This document shows positions 51,136 to 61,035 of a stretch of 64,000 nucleotides of DNA, one piece after another. Made by a program: the position numbers and the translations under genes. Below the pieces are notes generated by a model. It was not told the origin of the DNA. It made no database searches and saw nothing but the letters and a program-made list of their open reading frames with translations. The stretch is from Christensenellaceae bacterium (lineage in GTDB: Bacteria > Bacillota > Clostridia > Christensenellales > Aristaeellaceae), in assembly GCA_022510815.1 (NCBI GenBank), contig JAFLST010000004.1, forward strand, positions 62,001 to 126,000, written 5' to 3'. Each line of letters begins with the position of its first letter. The first letter of the stretch is position 1.

Positions 51136-53466
51136 TCACTCCTTGCCCGGCATCCTCACCAGCGCCGTCTTCAGTACCTCTTCGATGTTCTCCGCCGCAA
51201 CCACCTTGAAACGGCTCAGCACATGCGGCGGGATTTCTTCCAGATCCTTGACGTTCTCCCGCGGGATCAGCAGCGTCGTGATGCCCGCCCGGTAAGCCGC
51301 AAGGGTCTTCTCCTTCAGGCCGCCGATGGGCAGCACCCGGCCCCGCAGCGTGATCTCGCCCGTCATGGCCACATCCTGCCGCACAGGCACGCCGGTCAGC
51401 GCGCTGGTCAGGGCCGTCGCCATGGTCACGCCCGCGGAAGGGCCGTCCTTGGGCACCGCGCCCTCGGGAACATGAATATGAATGTCCTGATCCTTGTAGA
51501 AATCGTCCGCAAGGCCAAGCTGCGCCGAGTGCGCCCGCACCCAGCTGAACGCGGCTTCGGCAGACTCCTTCATGACGTCGCCGAGCTGGCCCGTCAGCCG
51601 CAGACCGCCCTTGCCGGGCATAATCGCGCATTCGATCTCCAGCAGCTCGCCGCCGACGGTGGTGTAGGCCAGTCCGTTAACCACGCCGATGCGAGGCTCC
51701 TTCTCAGGCATCTCGCGGGTGTAGCGGGCCGCGCCGAGATATTCCTTCAAAACCGCGCTGGTCACGCTGACCTCGGCGACCCCGGTGTCCAGCATGGTGA
51801 CAGCCGACTTGCGGATCATTTTCGCCACAGTGCGCTCCAGCGTGCGAACACCAGCTTCGCGGGTATAGCCCTCGATCAGCTCACGCAGCACCCGGTCGGT
51901 CACCTTGACGGACTTGGGCTGCAGGCCGTGGGCCTCGATCTGCTTGGGCAGCAGGTGCCGTTTGACAATCTGGAGCTTCTCCTCCTCGGTATAGGAGGGC
52001 ACCTCGATGATCTCCATGCGATCCAGCAGCGGCCCGGGAATGGTGTCGACGCTGTTCGCCGTGGTGATGAACATGACCTTGCTCAGGTCGAAGGGCAGCT
52101 CAAGATAGTGGTCGCGGAAGGCCCCGTTCTGCTCCGCGTCGAGCACCTCCAGCATGGCGCTGGCCGGGTCGCCGCGGTAGTCGTGGCTCATCTTGTCGAT
52201 CTCGTCGAACAGGAACACGGGGTTCATCGTGCCCGCTTGCTTGATGCCGGAGATGATCCGCCCCGGAATCGCCCCGAGGTACGTCCTGCGGTGACCGCGA
52301 ATCTCCGCCTCGTCCCGCACGCCGCCCAGCGACATCTGCACGAACTTGCGCCCGACCGCCTTCGCAATGGCCCGGACAATGGATGTCTTGCCCACGCCGG
52401 GAGGGCCCACAAAGCACAGGATCGGGCCCTTCATGTCCTGCTTCATGCGAAGCACAGCCAGATACTCGACGATGCGCTCCTTGACCTTCTCCAGCCCATA
52501 GTGATCCTGCGCCAGCATCTTGCGGGCACGCTTGAGGTCGAGGTTGTCCGGGGTCGTCTTGCCCCACGGCAGATCGAGAATCCACTCGATATAGGTGCGG
52601 GCCATGCCGACCTCCGGCGTGCCGGGGGCCATGCGGGACAGGCGCTCAATCTCCTTCTGGCAGCGCTGCCTTGCTTCCTCATTGAGGGGCGTCTTCTCCA
52701 TGCGCTCCCGCAAATCCTCAACATCGGTGCTCTCCGCATCGCCCAGCTCGGTCTGGATGGCCTTGATCTGCTCGCGCAGGTAATAATCCTTCTGATTCTT
52801 CTCAATCTGCTTTTTGATGCGGGCCTGCACCTGCTTCTCCACTCCTGCCAGCTCGGTCTCCCGCACCAGCACGCCGCAGAGATATTCCAGCCGCCGCAGG
52901 ACGTCGGCCTCCTCGAGCACCTTCTGGCGATCCTCGACATGGCCCAGCACGTTGGCCGCGATCACGTCCGCCAGATGTGCCGCGTCCTCCACCTCATGGA
53001 TGGAGGAAACCGTCTCCTGCGACACGCGCTGGCTGGCCCGGGCATACTCCTCGAAGGCCTCCTGCGTCACGCGGACGAGCGCTTCCAGCTCGGTGGTGTC
53101 CTCAGGGAGCTCGTCCGACATCGGACGGATGACGCCCTCCAGATACGGTTCCTCCTGCGTGATGGACGTCAGAAGGCCCCGCTGCTCTCCCTCCACCAGT
53201 ACGCGCAGGTTGTCCCCCGGCAGATTCATCACCTGCTTCACGCTGGCGATCGTGCCCACCCGGCACAGCTCCTGAGCACCCGGGTCCTCAGCCTCCGCGT
53301 CCTGCTGGCAGACAAGGAACACCTGCTGATTCTCCATCATCGCCGTCTCCAGCGCGGAAACGGACTTGGCGCGGCCCACGTCAAAGTGCAGCACCATGTG
53401 GGGGAACACCATCAGCCCCCGCAGCGCCAGCACCGGCAGGGTCACGGTCGACTTTTTTCTCGGCAT
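51136..53466 (-). CDS. lon: ATP-dependent protease LonA
   Basis: 776 residues. N-terminal substrate-binding domain ([20 protein letters not shown]), AAA+ module with Walker [18 protein letters not shown] and Walker B in [14 protein letters not shown], and the C-terminal protease domain with the catalytic Ser in [18 protein letters not shown] and Lys in [14 protein letters not shown]. Cytosolic degrader of misfolded and regulatory proteins. The ATG at 53466 follows GGAGG; the 16 upstream codons are excluded. Confidence 0.97.
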   Translation of the reverse strand: MPRKKSTVTLPVLALRGLMVFPHMVLHFDVGRAKSVSALETAMMENQQVFLVCQQDAEAEDPGAQELCRVGTIASVKQVMNLPGDNLRVLVEGEQRGLLTSITQEEPYLEGVIRPMSDELPEDTTELEALVRVTQEAFEEYARASQRVSQETVSSIHEVEDAAHLADVIAANVLGHVEDRQKVLEEADVLRRLEYLCGVLVRETELAGVEKQVQARIKKQIEKNQKDYYLREQIKAIQTELGDAESTDVEDLRERMEKTPLNEEARQRCQKEIERLSRMAPGTPEVGMARTYIEWILDLPWGKTTPDNLDLKRARKMLAQDHYGLEKVKERIVEYLAVLRMKQDMKGPILCFVGPPGVGKTSIVRAIAKAVGRKFVQMSLGGVRDEAEIRGHRRTYLGAIPGRIISGIKQAGTMNPVFLFDEIDKMSHDYRGDPASAMLEVLDAEQNGAFRDHYLELPFDLSKVMFITTANSVDTIPGPLLDRMEIIEVPSYTEEEKLQIVKRHLLPKQIEAHGLQPKSVKVTDRVLRELIEGYTREAGVRTLERTVAKMIRKSAVTMLDTGVAEVSVTSAVLKEYLGAARYTREMPEKEPRIGVVNGLAYTTVGGELLEIECAIMPGKGGLRLTGQLGDVMKESAEAAFSWVRAHSAQLGLADDFYKDQDIHIHVPEGAVPKDGPSAGVTMATALTSALTGVPVRQDVAMTGEITLRGRVLPIGGLKEKTLAAYRAGITTLLIPRENVKDLEEIPPHVLSRFKVVAAENIEEVLKTALVRMPGKE

Positions 53467-53516
53467 AATGACCTCCAAATATACTAAAGCGGCTTCAAGC
53501 CCCGAATACAGCAAAG

Positions 53517-53546
53517 CTTGCCGGAGAATAGGCCTCCTCCGACAAG
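53517..53546 (-). other. Stem-loop in the lon leader
   Basis: CTTGTCGGAG (53546-53537) with CTCCGGCAAG (53526-53517) forms a 10-bp stem with one G-U pair, right after the promoter. No U-run follows, so a stability or regulatory element is likelier than an attenuator. Confidence 0.5.
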
Positions 53547-53551
53547 TTCAT

Positions 53552-53580
53552 AGTATACAGACAATCCCTTCATTTGGCAA
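53552..53580 (-). promoter_or_regulatory. Promoter of lon-engB
   Basis: Leftward -35 TTGCCA (53580-53575), 17 bp spacer, -10 TATACT (53557-53552). No CIRCE or CtsR box is seen next to it. Confidence 0.86.
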
Positions 53581-53596
53581 GGGCCGCGCGTGAAAT

Positions 53597-55261
53597 TCAG
53601 GAATTTGTGCTGGCTGTAACGGCCTCGGGCATGACCTCCTCCAGCTCTTCCACACTGGCTGTTGTGTCCGGCAGCAGCAGTTCCTCCAGCACGCGCCGAA
53701 CCTCGCCCACCGCGACGATCTCGATGCCGGACACCTGATGAGCTTCGGCCTCATTATCCTTGGGCACATACACGCGGCCGCACCCTGCCGCCTTGGCTGC
53801 CTCCACCTTCGCGGGCACGCCGCCAACGGGCTTCACGCGGCCCTGCACGGAGATTTCGCCGGTGATGGCCGCGGCGCCATCCACAAGCTGACCGGTCAGG
53901 GCGCTCACCGCCGCTACGGTCATGGCTACGCCCGCAGAGGGCCCGTCCACGGGCATGCCGCCGGGAAAGTTGATGTGCAGGTTGCGCTGCCCCAGCGGAA
54001 ACCCGAGTTCCGCCAGCAGCGTCCGCATGTTGTCCGCAGAGCTCCGGGCTGTCGACTTGCGCCGCATGCGGTGGCCTTCCTGCCCCAGCTCCTCCTCCTC
54101 AACAATGCCTGTGACGGTCACCTCGCCGATACCGGGCGTCGCGACGGCCTCGATGTCCATGAGCATCCCCTCATTCGCGCCGGATACCGCCAGCCCGTGC
54201 ACCACACCCACGCGGCTGGTCAGATCAGCCTTCCTCGAGGGCTTCATGGGATAATGCCCGGACTGCACCACCCAGCGCACATCCTCCGCCGTGATGGTTT
54301 TCCGATCCTCCAGCTCTGCCATGCCCGCGCACATCTGCACAATGTTTACCGCGTCGCGCCCGCAGGCGGCATACTGGCCCACGGTAGCGGCTTCCTCCTG
54401 CGTCATCTCATAGCCCGCGCGCTCCGCGGCGCCCAGCGCGATGGTAGCGATCTCCTCCTGTGTCAGGGCGCGGAAGTAAATCTCCATGCAGCGGGAACGC
54501 AGCGCCGGAGGAATCTCGTTGGGGCTGCGGGTCGTCGCGCCGACAAGCCGGAAATCCGCAGGCAGGCCGTGCTTGAATATCTCGTGAATATGCCGAGGGA
54601 CGGAGGAATCCTCAGCGTTGTAATAGGCGCTTTCCAGCATGACCTTGCGGTCCTCCAGCACCTTGAGGAGCTTATTCATCTGGATGGGATGCAGCTCGCC
54701 GATCTCGTCGAGGAACAGCACGCCGCCATGGGCCTTGCTGACCGCGCCGGGCTTGGGCTGCGGCACGCCCTGAACCCCCAGCGGCCCCGCGCCCTGATAG
54801 ATGGGATCATGCACGCTGCCGATCAGCGGGTCGGCAATCGCCCGCTCATCAAAACGCACGCAGGTCGCGTCCATCTCGATGAACGGCGCGTCCTTGCGGA
54901 ACGGCGTTCCCTTCGATTGCTTCGCAGCCTCCAGCACCAGCCGGGCCGCGCAGGTCTTCCCGATGCCGGGCGGGCCGTAAATCAGGACATGCTGCGGATT
55001 TGCGCCGCAGAGAATGGCCTGCAGGGACTTGATGCCATCCTCCTGACCGATGATGTCCGAGAACTGCGTCGGACGTACCCGTTCGGCCAGCGGATCGGAC
55101 AGGTGAATGGCCCGCATGCGATTGAGGCGTTCCATCTCCCGGCTACTCTCCCGGCGCTGGGTCGGCGGGACGTCCTTTTGCCGCCGGAGCTGCCGGAAGA
55201 AGTAAATGCCCACCACGACGGTCACCGCGAGCTGGATGAGGATAAGAATGACGTTGAGCAC
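53597..55261 (-). CDS. lonB: LonB-type membrane-anchored ATP-dependent protease
   Basis: 554 residues. An N-terminal transmembrane segment (about 1-24, VILILIQLAVTVVVGIYFF) followed by RPTQFSDIIGQEDGIKSLQAIL, Walker A LIYGPPGIGKTCAARLVLE, Walker B in GGVLFLDEIGELHPIQ, and the Lon protease domain with catalytic Ser in PVDGPSAGVAMTVAAVSA and Lys in GGVPAKVEAAKAAG. B. subtilis LonB acts in the forespore under sigma-F. Start is a GTG with GGAGGG upstream. LonA lies just downstream in the same direction but has its own promoter. Confidence 0.94.
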   Translation of the reverse strand: MLNVILILIQLAVTVVVGIYFFRQLRRQKDVPPTQRRESSREMERLNRMRAIHLSDPLAERVRPTQFSDIIGQEDGIKSLQAILCGANPQHVLIYGPPGIGKTCAARLVLEAAKQSKGTPFRKDAPFIEMDATCVRFDERAIADPLIGSVHDPIYQGAGPLGVQGVPQPKPGAVSKAHGGVLFLDEIGELHPIQMNKLLKVLEDRKVMLESAYYNAEDSSVPRHIHEIFKHGLPADFRLVGATTRSPNEIPPALRSRCMEIYFRALTQEEIATIALGAAERAGYEMTQEEAATVGQYAACGRDAVNIVQMCAGMAELEDRKTITAEDVRWVVQSGHYPMKPSRKADLTSRVGVVHGLAVSGANEGMLMDIEAVATPGIGEVTVTGIVEEEELGQEGHRMRRKSTARSSADNMRTLLAELGFPLGQRNLHINFPGGMPVDGPSAGVAMTVAAVSALTGQLVDGAAAITGEISVQGRVKPVGGVPAKVEAAKAAGCGRVYVPKDNEAEAHQVSGIEIVAVGEVRRVLEELLLPDTTASVEELEEVMPEAVTASTNS

Positions 55262-55511
55262 TGTGCTGATCCCTCCGTTTCTGCGGGTAGTATGGCATTT
55301 CGCCGCGTGATGGATGCAGGCAAATAGGGCGCGCAGAATCTTCCAGCGAGCACAGAAATCTTCCTTTATAAACGGCTTCCCGGCATTCAGATTGTAACGA
55401 TTTTCGCCCCTAAGGACGCCCGAAAGCGTCCGGCTCGTTGAATAGATGGGAGACCTGCTCCTTCACCGCGCAGGGAAAAAAGAATTTCCTGTGAAAATTT
55501 CGGAAAAGGCA
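55262..55511. other. Intergenic space between divergent lonB and cdaA
   Basis: About 250 bp without a convincing gene. It holds a short hairpin GGACGC (55414-55419)/GCGTCC (55426-55431). No clear lonB promoter of the sigma-A type was found; a sporulation sigma factor could be used. The c-di-AMP riboswitch pattern was not recognised here. Confidence 0.5.
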
Positions 55512-55540
55512 TTTATCTTGCGCGGCGAATGTAGTATAAT
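55512..55540 (+). promoter_or_regulatory. Candidate promoter of cdaA-cdaR
   Basis: -35 TTTATC (55512-55517, weak), 17 bp spacer, -10 TATAAT (55535-55540, perfect). Confidence 0.6.
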
Positions 55541-55611
55541 AGATGGGCACCTGACGGCTTGTCCGCTTACATGCCCGACCTGTGCGAGCATACGAAAGTG
55601 GGGTAAATAAC

Positions 55612-56469
55612 GTGGCTTCGCTCTTGCAGACCATGGAAAACTTGATATGGAACGTTCTGCATCGCCCCAGCCTGTCTGATTTATTTGATATTCTGATCGT
55701 TGCGATCATTATCTATCAGCTCCTGATGCTGACCCGCGAGACCCGGGGCAGCGGCGTCATCAAGGGCCTGCTGTTGCTTTTGCTGGTCGTTGGCATCAGC
55801 AACCTGCTGGGCCTGACCGCGCTGAACTGGCTGCTGATGACCATCTTGAACAATGGCGCGGTGGTTCTTGTCGTGCTCTTCCAGCCTGAATTGCGCAAGG
55901 CTCTGGAACAGATCGGCCGCGGAGCAAGACTCAAGCGAGCCCACCGCGAGACAGTCGACGAAGGCGCGCAGATTATTGAGGAAATCGTCCACTGCCTGCT
56001 CAACCTGAGCCGCCGCCATGTGGGGGCGCTGATCGTTTTCGAGCGCAAGACGGGCCTGAAGGATATCATTGAAAACGGCATACCGATTGACGCAAAGATC
56101 ACCTCCGGCCTGCTGGAAAACATCTTTGAGCCCAACACTCCCCTGCATGACGGCGCCGTCGTCGTGCGGGAGAATCGCGTCGCGGCCGCGGCCTGCATCC
56201 TTGATCTGGTCAAGGGAACCGGCATCAGCCACGATCTGGGCACCCGGCACCGCGCTGCCATCGGCGTGAGCGAAACCACCGACGCGATGGTGCTGATCGT
56301 CTCCGAGGAAACGGGCATCATCTCGATGGCCCAGGCCGGCAAGCTGAGCCGCCATCTCGACGCGAAGGCGCTCCGTGAGATTCTCGGCCGTCTCTACGCG
56401 CAGAACAGCCGTCCCCGCCTGCTGGACACCCTGCTGGGCCACGGCAAAGCAAAGGAGGGCACGAAATGA
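55612..56469 (+). CDS. cdaA: Diadenylate cyclase CdaA
   Basis: 285 residues. Membrane part with about three helices (DLFDILIVAIIIYQLLML region and ILLLLLVVGISNLLGL), then the DAC domain: LVVLFQPELRKALEQIGRG, ALIVFERKTGLKDII, the catalytic PLHDGAVVVRENRVAAAACIL and GTRHRAAIGVSETTDAMVLIVSEETG. Makes cyclic di-AMP from two ATP, which controls potassium and wall homeostasis. The GTG at 55612 is chosen (GGGG 8 bases upstream). It is followed by cdaR with a 4-base overlap; glmM, a frequent third gene, is absent. Confidence 0.95.
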   Translation: MASLLQTMENLIWNVLHRPSLSDLFDILIVAIIIYQLLMLTRETRGSGVIKGLLLLLLVVGISNLLGLTALNWLLMTILNNGAVVLVVLFQPELRKALEQIGRGARLKRAHRETVDEGAQIIEEIVHCLLNLSRRHVGALIVFERKTGLKDIIENGIPIDAKITSGLLENIFEPNTPLHDGAVVVRENRVAAAACILDLVKGTGISHDLGTRHRAAIGVSETTDAMVLIVSEETGIISMAQAGKLSRHLDAKALREILGRLYAQNSRPRLLDTLLGHGKAKEGTK

Positions 56470-57791
56470 GCAACATCAACCAGTCCTCCAAGCCGGGCAG
56501 CGGCTCCACCGGGTTCTTGCGCCGGGTGCTGAAGGTCATCAATCATAACGGCGGCTTCAAGATTCTGGCGCTTCTGCTGTCGCTTCTGCTCTGGGCAGGC
56601 CTGATCACGCAGGACCCCAGCCTCACCCGCGAGCGCACCTTCTCCGACGTCAACGTATCCGTCGCTGGCAGCGAGACCCTGCATCGCAACGGCTTCATCG
56701 TCACCAGCAATCTTGAGGAGGTGCTGGGGAACGTCACGCTGCGCGTCGCTGTGCCGCAGATGCAGTACCAGAACGCTCAGGCAGCGAACTACAACACGCG
56801 CATCGACCTGAGCCGCATCACGGAAGCCGGCGTACAGCCCGTGCGCATCTCCACGTCCAACAGCTCCTACGGCACCGTGCTGGAGGTCTCGCCCGCCGAG
56901 GTGGAGATCACGGTCGAGGAGTATGTTACCCGCTACCGTATCCCGGTTCGCGTGCAGGCTACCGGCATTGCGCCCGAGGGCTTCTATGCCAGCGCTCCCA
57001 CCGCCTCTCCGTCGGTGATCACCGTCAGCGGCCCAAAGTCGCTCGTCGAGCCCATCATATGCGCTGAGGCTGTCGTCGAGCTGGGCAGCATCCCCGCGCG
57101 CGAAGGCACCAACCGCATGGCTGTTCCCTACCGTCTTGTGGACATAAACGGCAACACCATTGAGAGCGACCTGCTGGAGATCACCAGCGAATCCGTGCTG
57201 CTGGACAGCATTATCATTGAGCAGCAGCTCTACACCCTCAAGACCATTGCGCTGTCCGATACCGGGCTGATCCGCGGCGGCCCCGCTGATGGCTATGAGA
57301 TTCAGTCCGTGTCCATCACGCCTGAGAACATAACGGTCGCGGGCAGCGCGGATGTGCTGGCCGAGCTGGACGCGCTCTATCCCGAGAACTATGTCGATCT
57401 GTCCGGCTACTCGGAGTCCTTCAACCGGAGCCTGCGTCTGCGCGATCCCGGCGGACTGGCCTACACCAGCACGAGCATTATCACCGTAGCCGTGGAAATC
57501 GGGCCGGTAATTCAAAACAGCACCTACAGCAATATCCGGCTGAGCGTCCAGAACATCGAAAACGGCTTGAGCGCCACGCTTGGCACCAAGTACGGCTCGG
57601 TGGTCGTCAGCGGTCCGCAGCTCTGGATTCAGAAGGTGCGCACCTCGGACGTCACGCTTTATTGCGACGCTTACGGCTTGTCCGCGGGCACCTATCAGCT
57701 TCCCGTGCTCTGCGCCATCAACAGCAGCGGCGAGACCTACAGCGTCGATGTAACCCCCGCTACCGTTGAAGTAACCATTGTCGAGAAATAA
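56466..57791 (+). CDS. cdaR: CdaA regulator CdaR (YbbR-domain protein)
   Basis: 441 residues. A transmembrane segment at about 23-43 (NGGFKILALLLSLLLWAGLI) and then four YbbR repeats of about 80-90 residues outside the membrane, each built on I-x-V-A/S-G patterns such as VSVAGSETL, ITVSGPKSLVE and ITVAGSADVL. CdaR binds and modulates CdaA. The start overlaps the cdaA stop. Following transcription is cut by a hairpin. Confidence 0.92.
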   Translation: MSNINQSSKPGSGSTGFLRRVLKVINHNGGFKILALLLSLLLWAGLITQDPSLTRERTFSDVNVSVAGSETLHRNGFIVTSNLEEVLGNVTLRVAVPQMQYQNAQAANYNTRIDLSRITEAGVQPVRISTSNSSYGTVLEVSPAEVEITVEEYVTRYRIPVRVQATGIAPEGFYASAPTASPSVITVSGPKSLVEPIICAEAVVELGSIPAREGTNRMAVPYRLVDINGNTIESDLLEITSESVLLDSIIIEQQLYTLKTIALSDTGLIRGGPADGYEIQSVSITPENITVAGSADVLAELDALYPENYVDLSGYSESFNRSLRLRDPGGLAYTSTSIITVAVEIGPVIQNSTYSNIRLSVQNIENGLSATLGTKYGSVVVSGPQLWIQKVRTSDVTLYCDAYGLSAGTYQLPVLCAINSSGETYSVDVTPATVEVTIVEK

Positions 57792-57808
57792 TCCCACCAC
57801 AAAAGACC

Positions 57809-57867
57809 CTGCCGCATACCCCGCGGCAGCAGGATGCCGCTCTCCCTCGAGGACAGCGGCCACTTTT
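57809..57867 (+). terminator. Hairpins and terminator after cdaR
   Basis: First hairpin CTGCCGC (57809-57815) with GCGGCAG (57823-57829). Second, GCCGCT (57836-57841) with AGCGGC (57855-57860), followed by CAC and TTTTT at 57863-57867. Confidence 0.65.
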
Positions 57868-57886
57868 TCACTCGGGAGGGGATGTC

Positions 57887-58591
57887 ATGGGTAATTTCGC
57901 CAACACGCTGTTCAGCTCGCTGCTTGGTTGGCTTCGGAGCGCCGCCGCATGGCTCTGGAGCTTCCTGAATGATCCGGAGAGCGGCGGTTTCATCGTTTGG
58001 ATGGCCGACAACTGGCTCCCGCTGATCATTCTGCTGTGCGCCGCCTGCATGCTGATTGACTTCCTTGTCTACCTGCTGCGCTGGCAGCCCTATAAGGTAT
58101 GGGCCAGCTTTTTTCGCCGGGTATTCGGCCACGACACGGAGCCCGATGACTCCCAGCGAATTCGCCGCCGCTGGATCCATGCCGACGGCACCACGAGCAT
58201 CGAGGAGGTTGACGCGGCTGAGGTGATGCCTGACCCTGAACCTGCCGTTTTCACCGCGCAGCCCGAGGAGGAATCCATCTCTGCCCGCTACACCCGCTTT
58301 GCAAGGCCGCAGACGGAGCCTGTCTTCGCTCAGCCGACCTCTGAACCGCAGCCCGAACCGGCGCCCATGCCCGCTGAGGAGCCCGCGGAAATCGCAGAAC
58401 GTCCCGCCAGACCCGCTGTCGGCCGCCGCAGACGCTATGTCGGAGCCGATGAGGAGCTGCCTCTGCGCTATGCCCCGCCGCCTGCCAGCGAGGATGCGCC
58501 CGCTTATCATGAGCCCTATTATCCGCCGCAGTGGAAGCGCCCCGCAGACACCGGTTCCTCCAACGTCGATCTGGGAGGCAGCGGCCTATGA
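57887..58591 (+). CDS. Membrane protein of unknown function with Pro/Glu-rich tail
   Basis: 234 residues. One or two hydrophobic segments (about 8-25 and 44-66, LPLIILLCAACMLIDFLVYLL), a short basic stretch, then a cytoplasmic or external tail of about 150 residues rich in Pro, Glu and Ala with two Arg-rich patches (RRRWIHADG, VGRRRRYVG). I do not recognise a domain. The ATG at 57887 follows GGAGGGG. It overlaps the next gene (ATGA). Confidence 0.6.
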   Translation: MGNFANTLFSSLLGWLRSAAAWLWSFLNDPESGGFIVWMADNWLPLIILLCAACMLIDFLVYLLRWQPYKVWASFFRRVFGHDTEPDDSQRIRRRWIHADGTTSIEEVDAAEVMPDPEPAVFTAQPEEESISARYTRFARPQTEPVFAQPTSEPQPEPAPMPAEEPAEIAERPARPAVGRRRRYVGADEELPLRYAPPPASEDAPAYHEPYYPPQWKRPADTGSSNVDLGGSGL

Positions 58592-59271
58592 AGGATCTCT
58601 TTAACAAGAAATATGTCGTCCTGACCGGCAACTATGGCAGCGGCAAGACCGAGCTCGCGCTGAACCTTGCCCTTGCCTCCAGCCGGATCGGCTCAACCAC
58701 GCTGGTCGATCTGGACATCGTCAACCCCTACTTCCGCAGCGGCGAAAAGGCCGAGGAGCTGCGCGAGGCAGGGGTTCGCGTGCTGATGCCGACCTTTGCG
58801 ATGACCACTGTGGATGTGCCTGCTCTCCCGCCGGAAATTCAAAGCGTGTTTGAAACGCCCTGCGACCGGGTTGTTTTCGATGTGGGCGGCGATGATACCG
58901 GCGCGGCGGCCCTGGGACGGTACGCGCCCTCCTTCCAGCTTCTGCGCGAGCAGACGACAGCCTGTCTGGTGGTCAACTGCATGCGTCCTCTGACGCAGAC
59001 AGCCGACGACATTGCCGAGATGGGGCAGCGGATTGTCCAGCGCGGACGGCTGAGCATCGACATTCTGATCAACAACACCAATCTGGCTGATCTCACCGAG
59101 CCGGACATGCTTCGAGCGGGACACGAGCAGGTTGTGAAGGCTGCGGAGATGCTCGGCGTGAAGCGCATCCTCACGGCAGGTATGGCTTCTCTGCTGGCCG
59201 ACTGCCCCGAACTGCCCGAACCGCTTGTCATCCGGCGGCACATGGCCCCTGAATGGATGGAGGACGCATGA
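58588..59271 (+). CDS. ParA/CobQ-like P-loop ATPase
   Basis: 227 residues. Walker A VLTGNYGSGKTELALNLA (G-x-x-G-S-G-K-T), a dimer-type loop LVDLDIVNPYFRSGEKAEEL in place of the usual switch I, Walker B region RVVFDVGGDDTGAAALGRY, and NTN specificity motif in LINNTNLADL. It lacks the deviant lysine of ParA proper, so it belongs to a nucleotide-binding family of uncertain role. Stop overlaps the next start. Confidence 0.7.
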   Translation: MKDLFNKKYVVLTGNYGSGKTELALNLALASSRIGSTTLVDLDIVNPYFRSGEKAEELREAGVRVLMPTFAMTTVDVPALPPEIQSVFETPCDRVVFDVGGDDTGAAALGRYAPSFQLLREQTTACLVVNCMRPLTQTADDIAEMGQRIVQRGRLSIDILINNTNLADLTEPDMLRAGHEQVVKAAEMLGVKRILTAGMASLLADCPELPEPLVIRRHMAPEWMEDA

Positions 59272-60584
59272 CAACACTGCCGCAAGCCTTTTTAGACCGC
59301 ATGGCCGCTCTGCTGGGTGATGAGTTTCCGGCTTTTCTGGCCAGCTACGACGAGCCGTATGCCCGGGGCATACGCTTCAATCCGCTCAAGCCTTGCGCCG
59401 CGCTCCCGGAAGGCGTTGAAGCTGCTGTTCCGTGGGAGCCGCATGGAAGCTATCTCTCGCTGACCTCTCCTGCCGGCAAGCTGGCCCTGCACGAGGCAGG
59501 GGCTTATTACCTGCAGGAGCCCAGCGCCATGCTGCCTGCCGCCGTGCTCGCCCCGCAGCCCGGAGAGCGCGTCCTCGACCTATGTGCCGCGCCGGGCGGC
59601 AAGTCGACCCAGTTGGGTACGCGCATGGCAGGACAGGGGCTGCTTGTCTGCAACGAGCCGGTGCTCAAGCGGGCGCAGGTGCTCTCCCAGAATGTGGCGC
59701 GAATGGGCATCACGAACGCGCTGGTTGTCAGCGCCATGCCTGCGCAGCTTGCCCAGCGCTGGCCGGAAGCCTTCGACGCAGTGCAGGTGGACGCGCCCTG
59801 CTCCGGCGAGGGTATGTTCCGTCGTCATCCTGAGACACGCGGCGAATGGACCCCTGAATCTCCCGCCGGATGCGCTAAGAGACAGGCGGAAATCCTCGAC
59901 AGCGCTGCATTGCTGGTGCGTCCCGGCGGGCGCATCGTCTACTCCACCTGTACCCTGAACTCTGTCGAAAACGAGGACACGGTCACCGCCTTCTGTCAGA
60001 GGCATCCGGATTTTTCCCTGCTGCCTTTTCATCTGCCGGGAGCCGACGCGCCTGCTGGCATGCTGACCTGCTATCCCCATCGGATGCGCGGCGAAGGGCA
60101 CTTCGCAGCCCTGCTGGTTCGCCATGGTGCAGGCGTCGCCGCTCCCCTGCCGCCGGATCGTTCGCTGAGGCAGCCAGATAAGGCGCAGCGAAAAGCGCTA
60201 ACGGACTTTCTGCCTAACGCGCCGGAGCCGACCGCTCTTTTGGGCGACACGCTGGTACATCTGCCTGACTGCCCTGATCTGCGGGGGCTCAAGGCTCTGC
60301 GGGTGGGGCTGCATCTGGGGACGATGGCGGGCCAGGTCTTCAAGCCCGACCATGCTTGGGCAGTCTGCGCCGCCTCTCCGAATGTTCCCCGCGTGTCACT
60401 GAACGAGCCGCAGGCCCTTGCTTATCTCGCCGGGGAGACGCTTCCCGCTGACGGGCGCGGCTGGGTGCTGGCAACGTATGCAGGACTGCCGCTGGGCTGG
60501 GGCAAGGTCTCCGACGGCGTGATGAAGAATCATTATCCCAAGGAACTGCGCCGGATGCTGTCGTCCGATGCGGAAAATCTGTAA
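59268..60584 (+). CDS. RsmF/Nop2-type RNA cytosine-C5 methyltransferase
   Basis: 438 residues. SAM domain (about 95-300): VLDLCAAPGGKSTQLGTRM, VNEPVLKRAQVLSQNV, catalytic cysteine in VDAPCSGEGMFRRHPE and second cysteine in YSTCTLNSVENEDTV. C-terminal part resembles the RsmF accessory/PUA-like domain (PNVPRVSLNEPQALAYLAGE, RGWVLATYAGLPLGWGK). The target is probably 16S rRNA. ATG at 59268 follows GGAGG. Confidence 0.93.
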   Translation: MTTLPQAFLDRMAALLGDEFPAFLASYDEPYARGIRFNPLKPCAALPEGVEAAVPWEPHGSYLSLTSPAGKLALHEAGAYYLQEPSAMLPAAVLAPQPGERVLDLCAAPGGKSTQLGTRMAGQGLLVCNEPVLKRAQVLSQNVARMGITNALVVSAMPAQLAQRWPEAFDAVQVDAPCSGEGMFRRHPETRGEWTPESPAGCAKRQAEILDSAALLVRPGGRIVYSTCTLNSVENEDTVTAFCQRHPDFSLLPFHLPGADAPAGMLTCYPHRMRGEGHFAALLVRHGAGVAAPLPPDRSLRQPDKAQRKALTDFLPNAPEPTALLGDTLVHLPDCPDLRGLKALRVGLHLGTMAGQVFKPDHAWAVCAASPNVPRVSLNEPQALAYLAGETLPADGRGWVLATYAGLPLGWGKVSDGVMKNHYPKELRRMLSSDAENL

Positions 60585-60611
60585 ATTGCGACTTGGAAGT
60601 CAAAAAAACCC

Positions 60612-60640
60612 TTGCAATCCCACCACATCTATGGTACAAT
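60612..60640 (+). promoter_or_regulatory. Promoter of rpmE
   Basis: -35 TTGCAA (60612-60617), 17 bp spacer, -10 TACAAT (60635-60640), 60 bp before the rpmE start. Confidence 0.87.
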
Positions 60641-60699
60641 AGTCTCTGCGGCCGGGTAGCTGGTCGGATCATTGCATGCGCGAAAGAGGTGAAAACGCA

Positions 60700-60900
60700 A
60701 TGAAGGAAAAGATTCATCCCAACTACAGCAAGTGCATCGTTCGCTGCGTGTGCGGTGAGACGTTTGAAACCGGTTCTACCAAGAAGGAGCTTAAGGTGGA
60801 TATCTGCTCCAAGTGCCACCCCTTCTACACCGGCAAGCAGAAGCTGGTTGACACCGGCGGACGCGTTGATCGTTTCAAGAAGCGTTTTGGTCTCACCTGA
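60700..60900 (+). CDS. rpmE: Ribosomal protein L31 (zinc-binding form)
   Basis: 66 residues. Starts [20 protein letters not shown] and has the zinc cysteines CxCG (16-18) and [12 protein letters not shown] (36-39), then the typical end [10 protein letters not shown]. The presence of the four cysteines marks the zinc-containing paralogue; a Zn-free copy may exist elsewhere. ATG at 60700 follows AGAGGTG, so the 8 upstream codons are excluded. Strong terminator follows. Confidence 0.97.
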   Translation: MKEKIHPNYSKCIVRCVCGETFETGSTKKELKVDICSKCHPFYTGKQKLVDTGGRVDRFKKRFGLT

Positions 60901-60915
60901 TAGGCGCCACGCGCG

Positions 60916-60950
60916 ATTCAAAAAAGCGGCATAAAGCCGCTTTTTTGAAT
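60916..60950. terminator. Bidirectional terminator after rpmE
   Basis: A perfect inverted repeat with 15-bp arms: ATTCAAAAAAGCGGC (60916-60930) and GCCGCTTTTTTGAAT (60936-60950), loop of 5. A and T runs on both sides let it act in both directions, ending rpmE and the leftward regulator gene. Confidence 0.93.
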
Positions 60951-61035
60951 TTTGGGAAACAGCCGATTGAGGATAAGAAAAGCAGGGCTTCTTCCCGACT
61001 GGCGGGAGGAAGCCCCATCATGATGCCTTGATGAA

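Noticed and set aside
55262..55611. A c-di-AMP (ydaO) riboswitch upstream of cdaA
   Set aside because: No conserved core was recognised and the leader is short; only a small hairpin and a promoter are seen.
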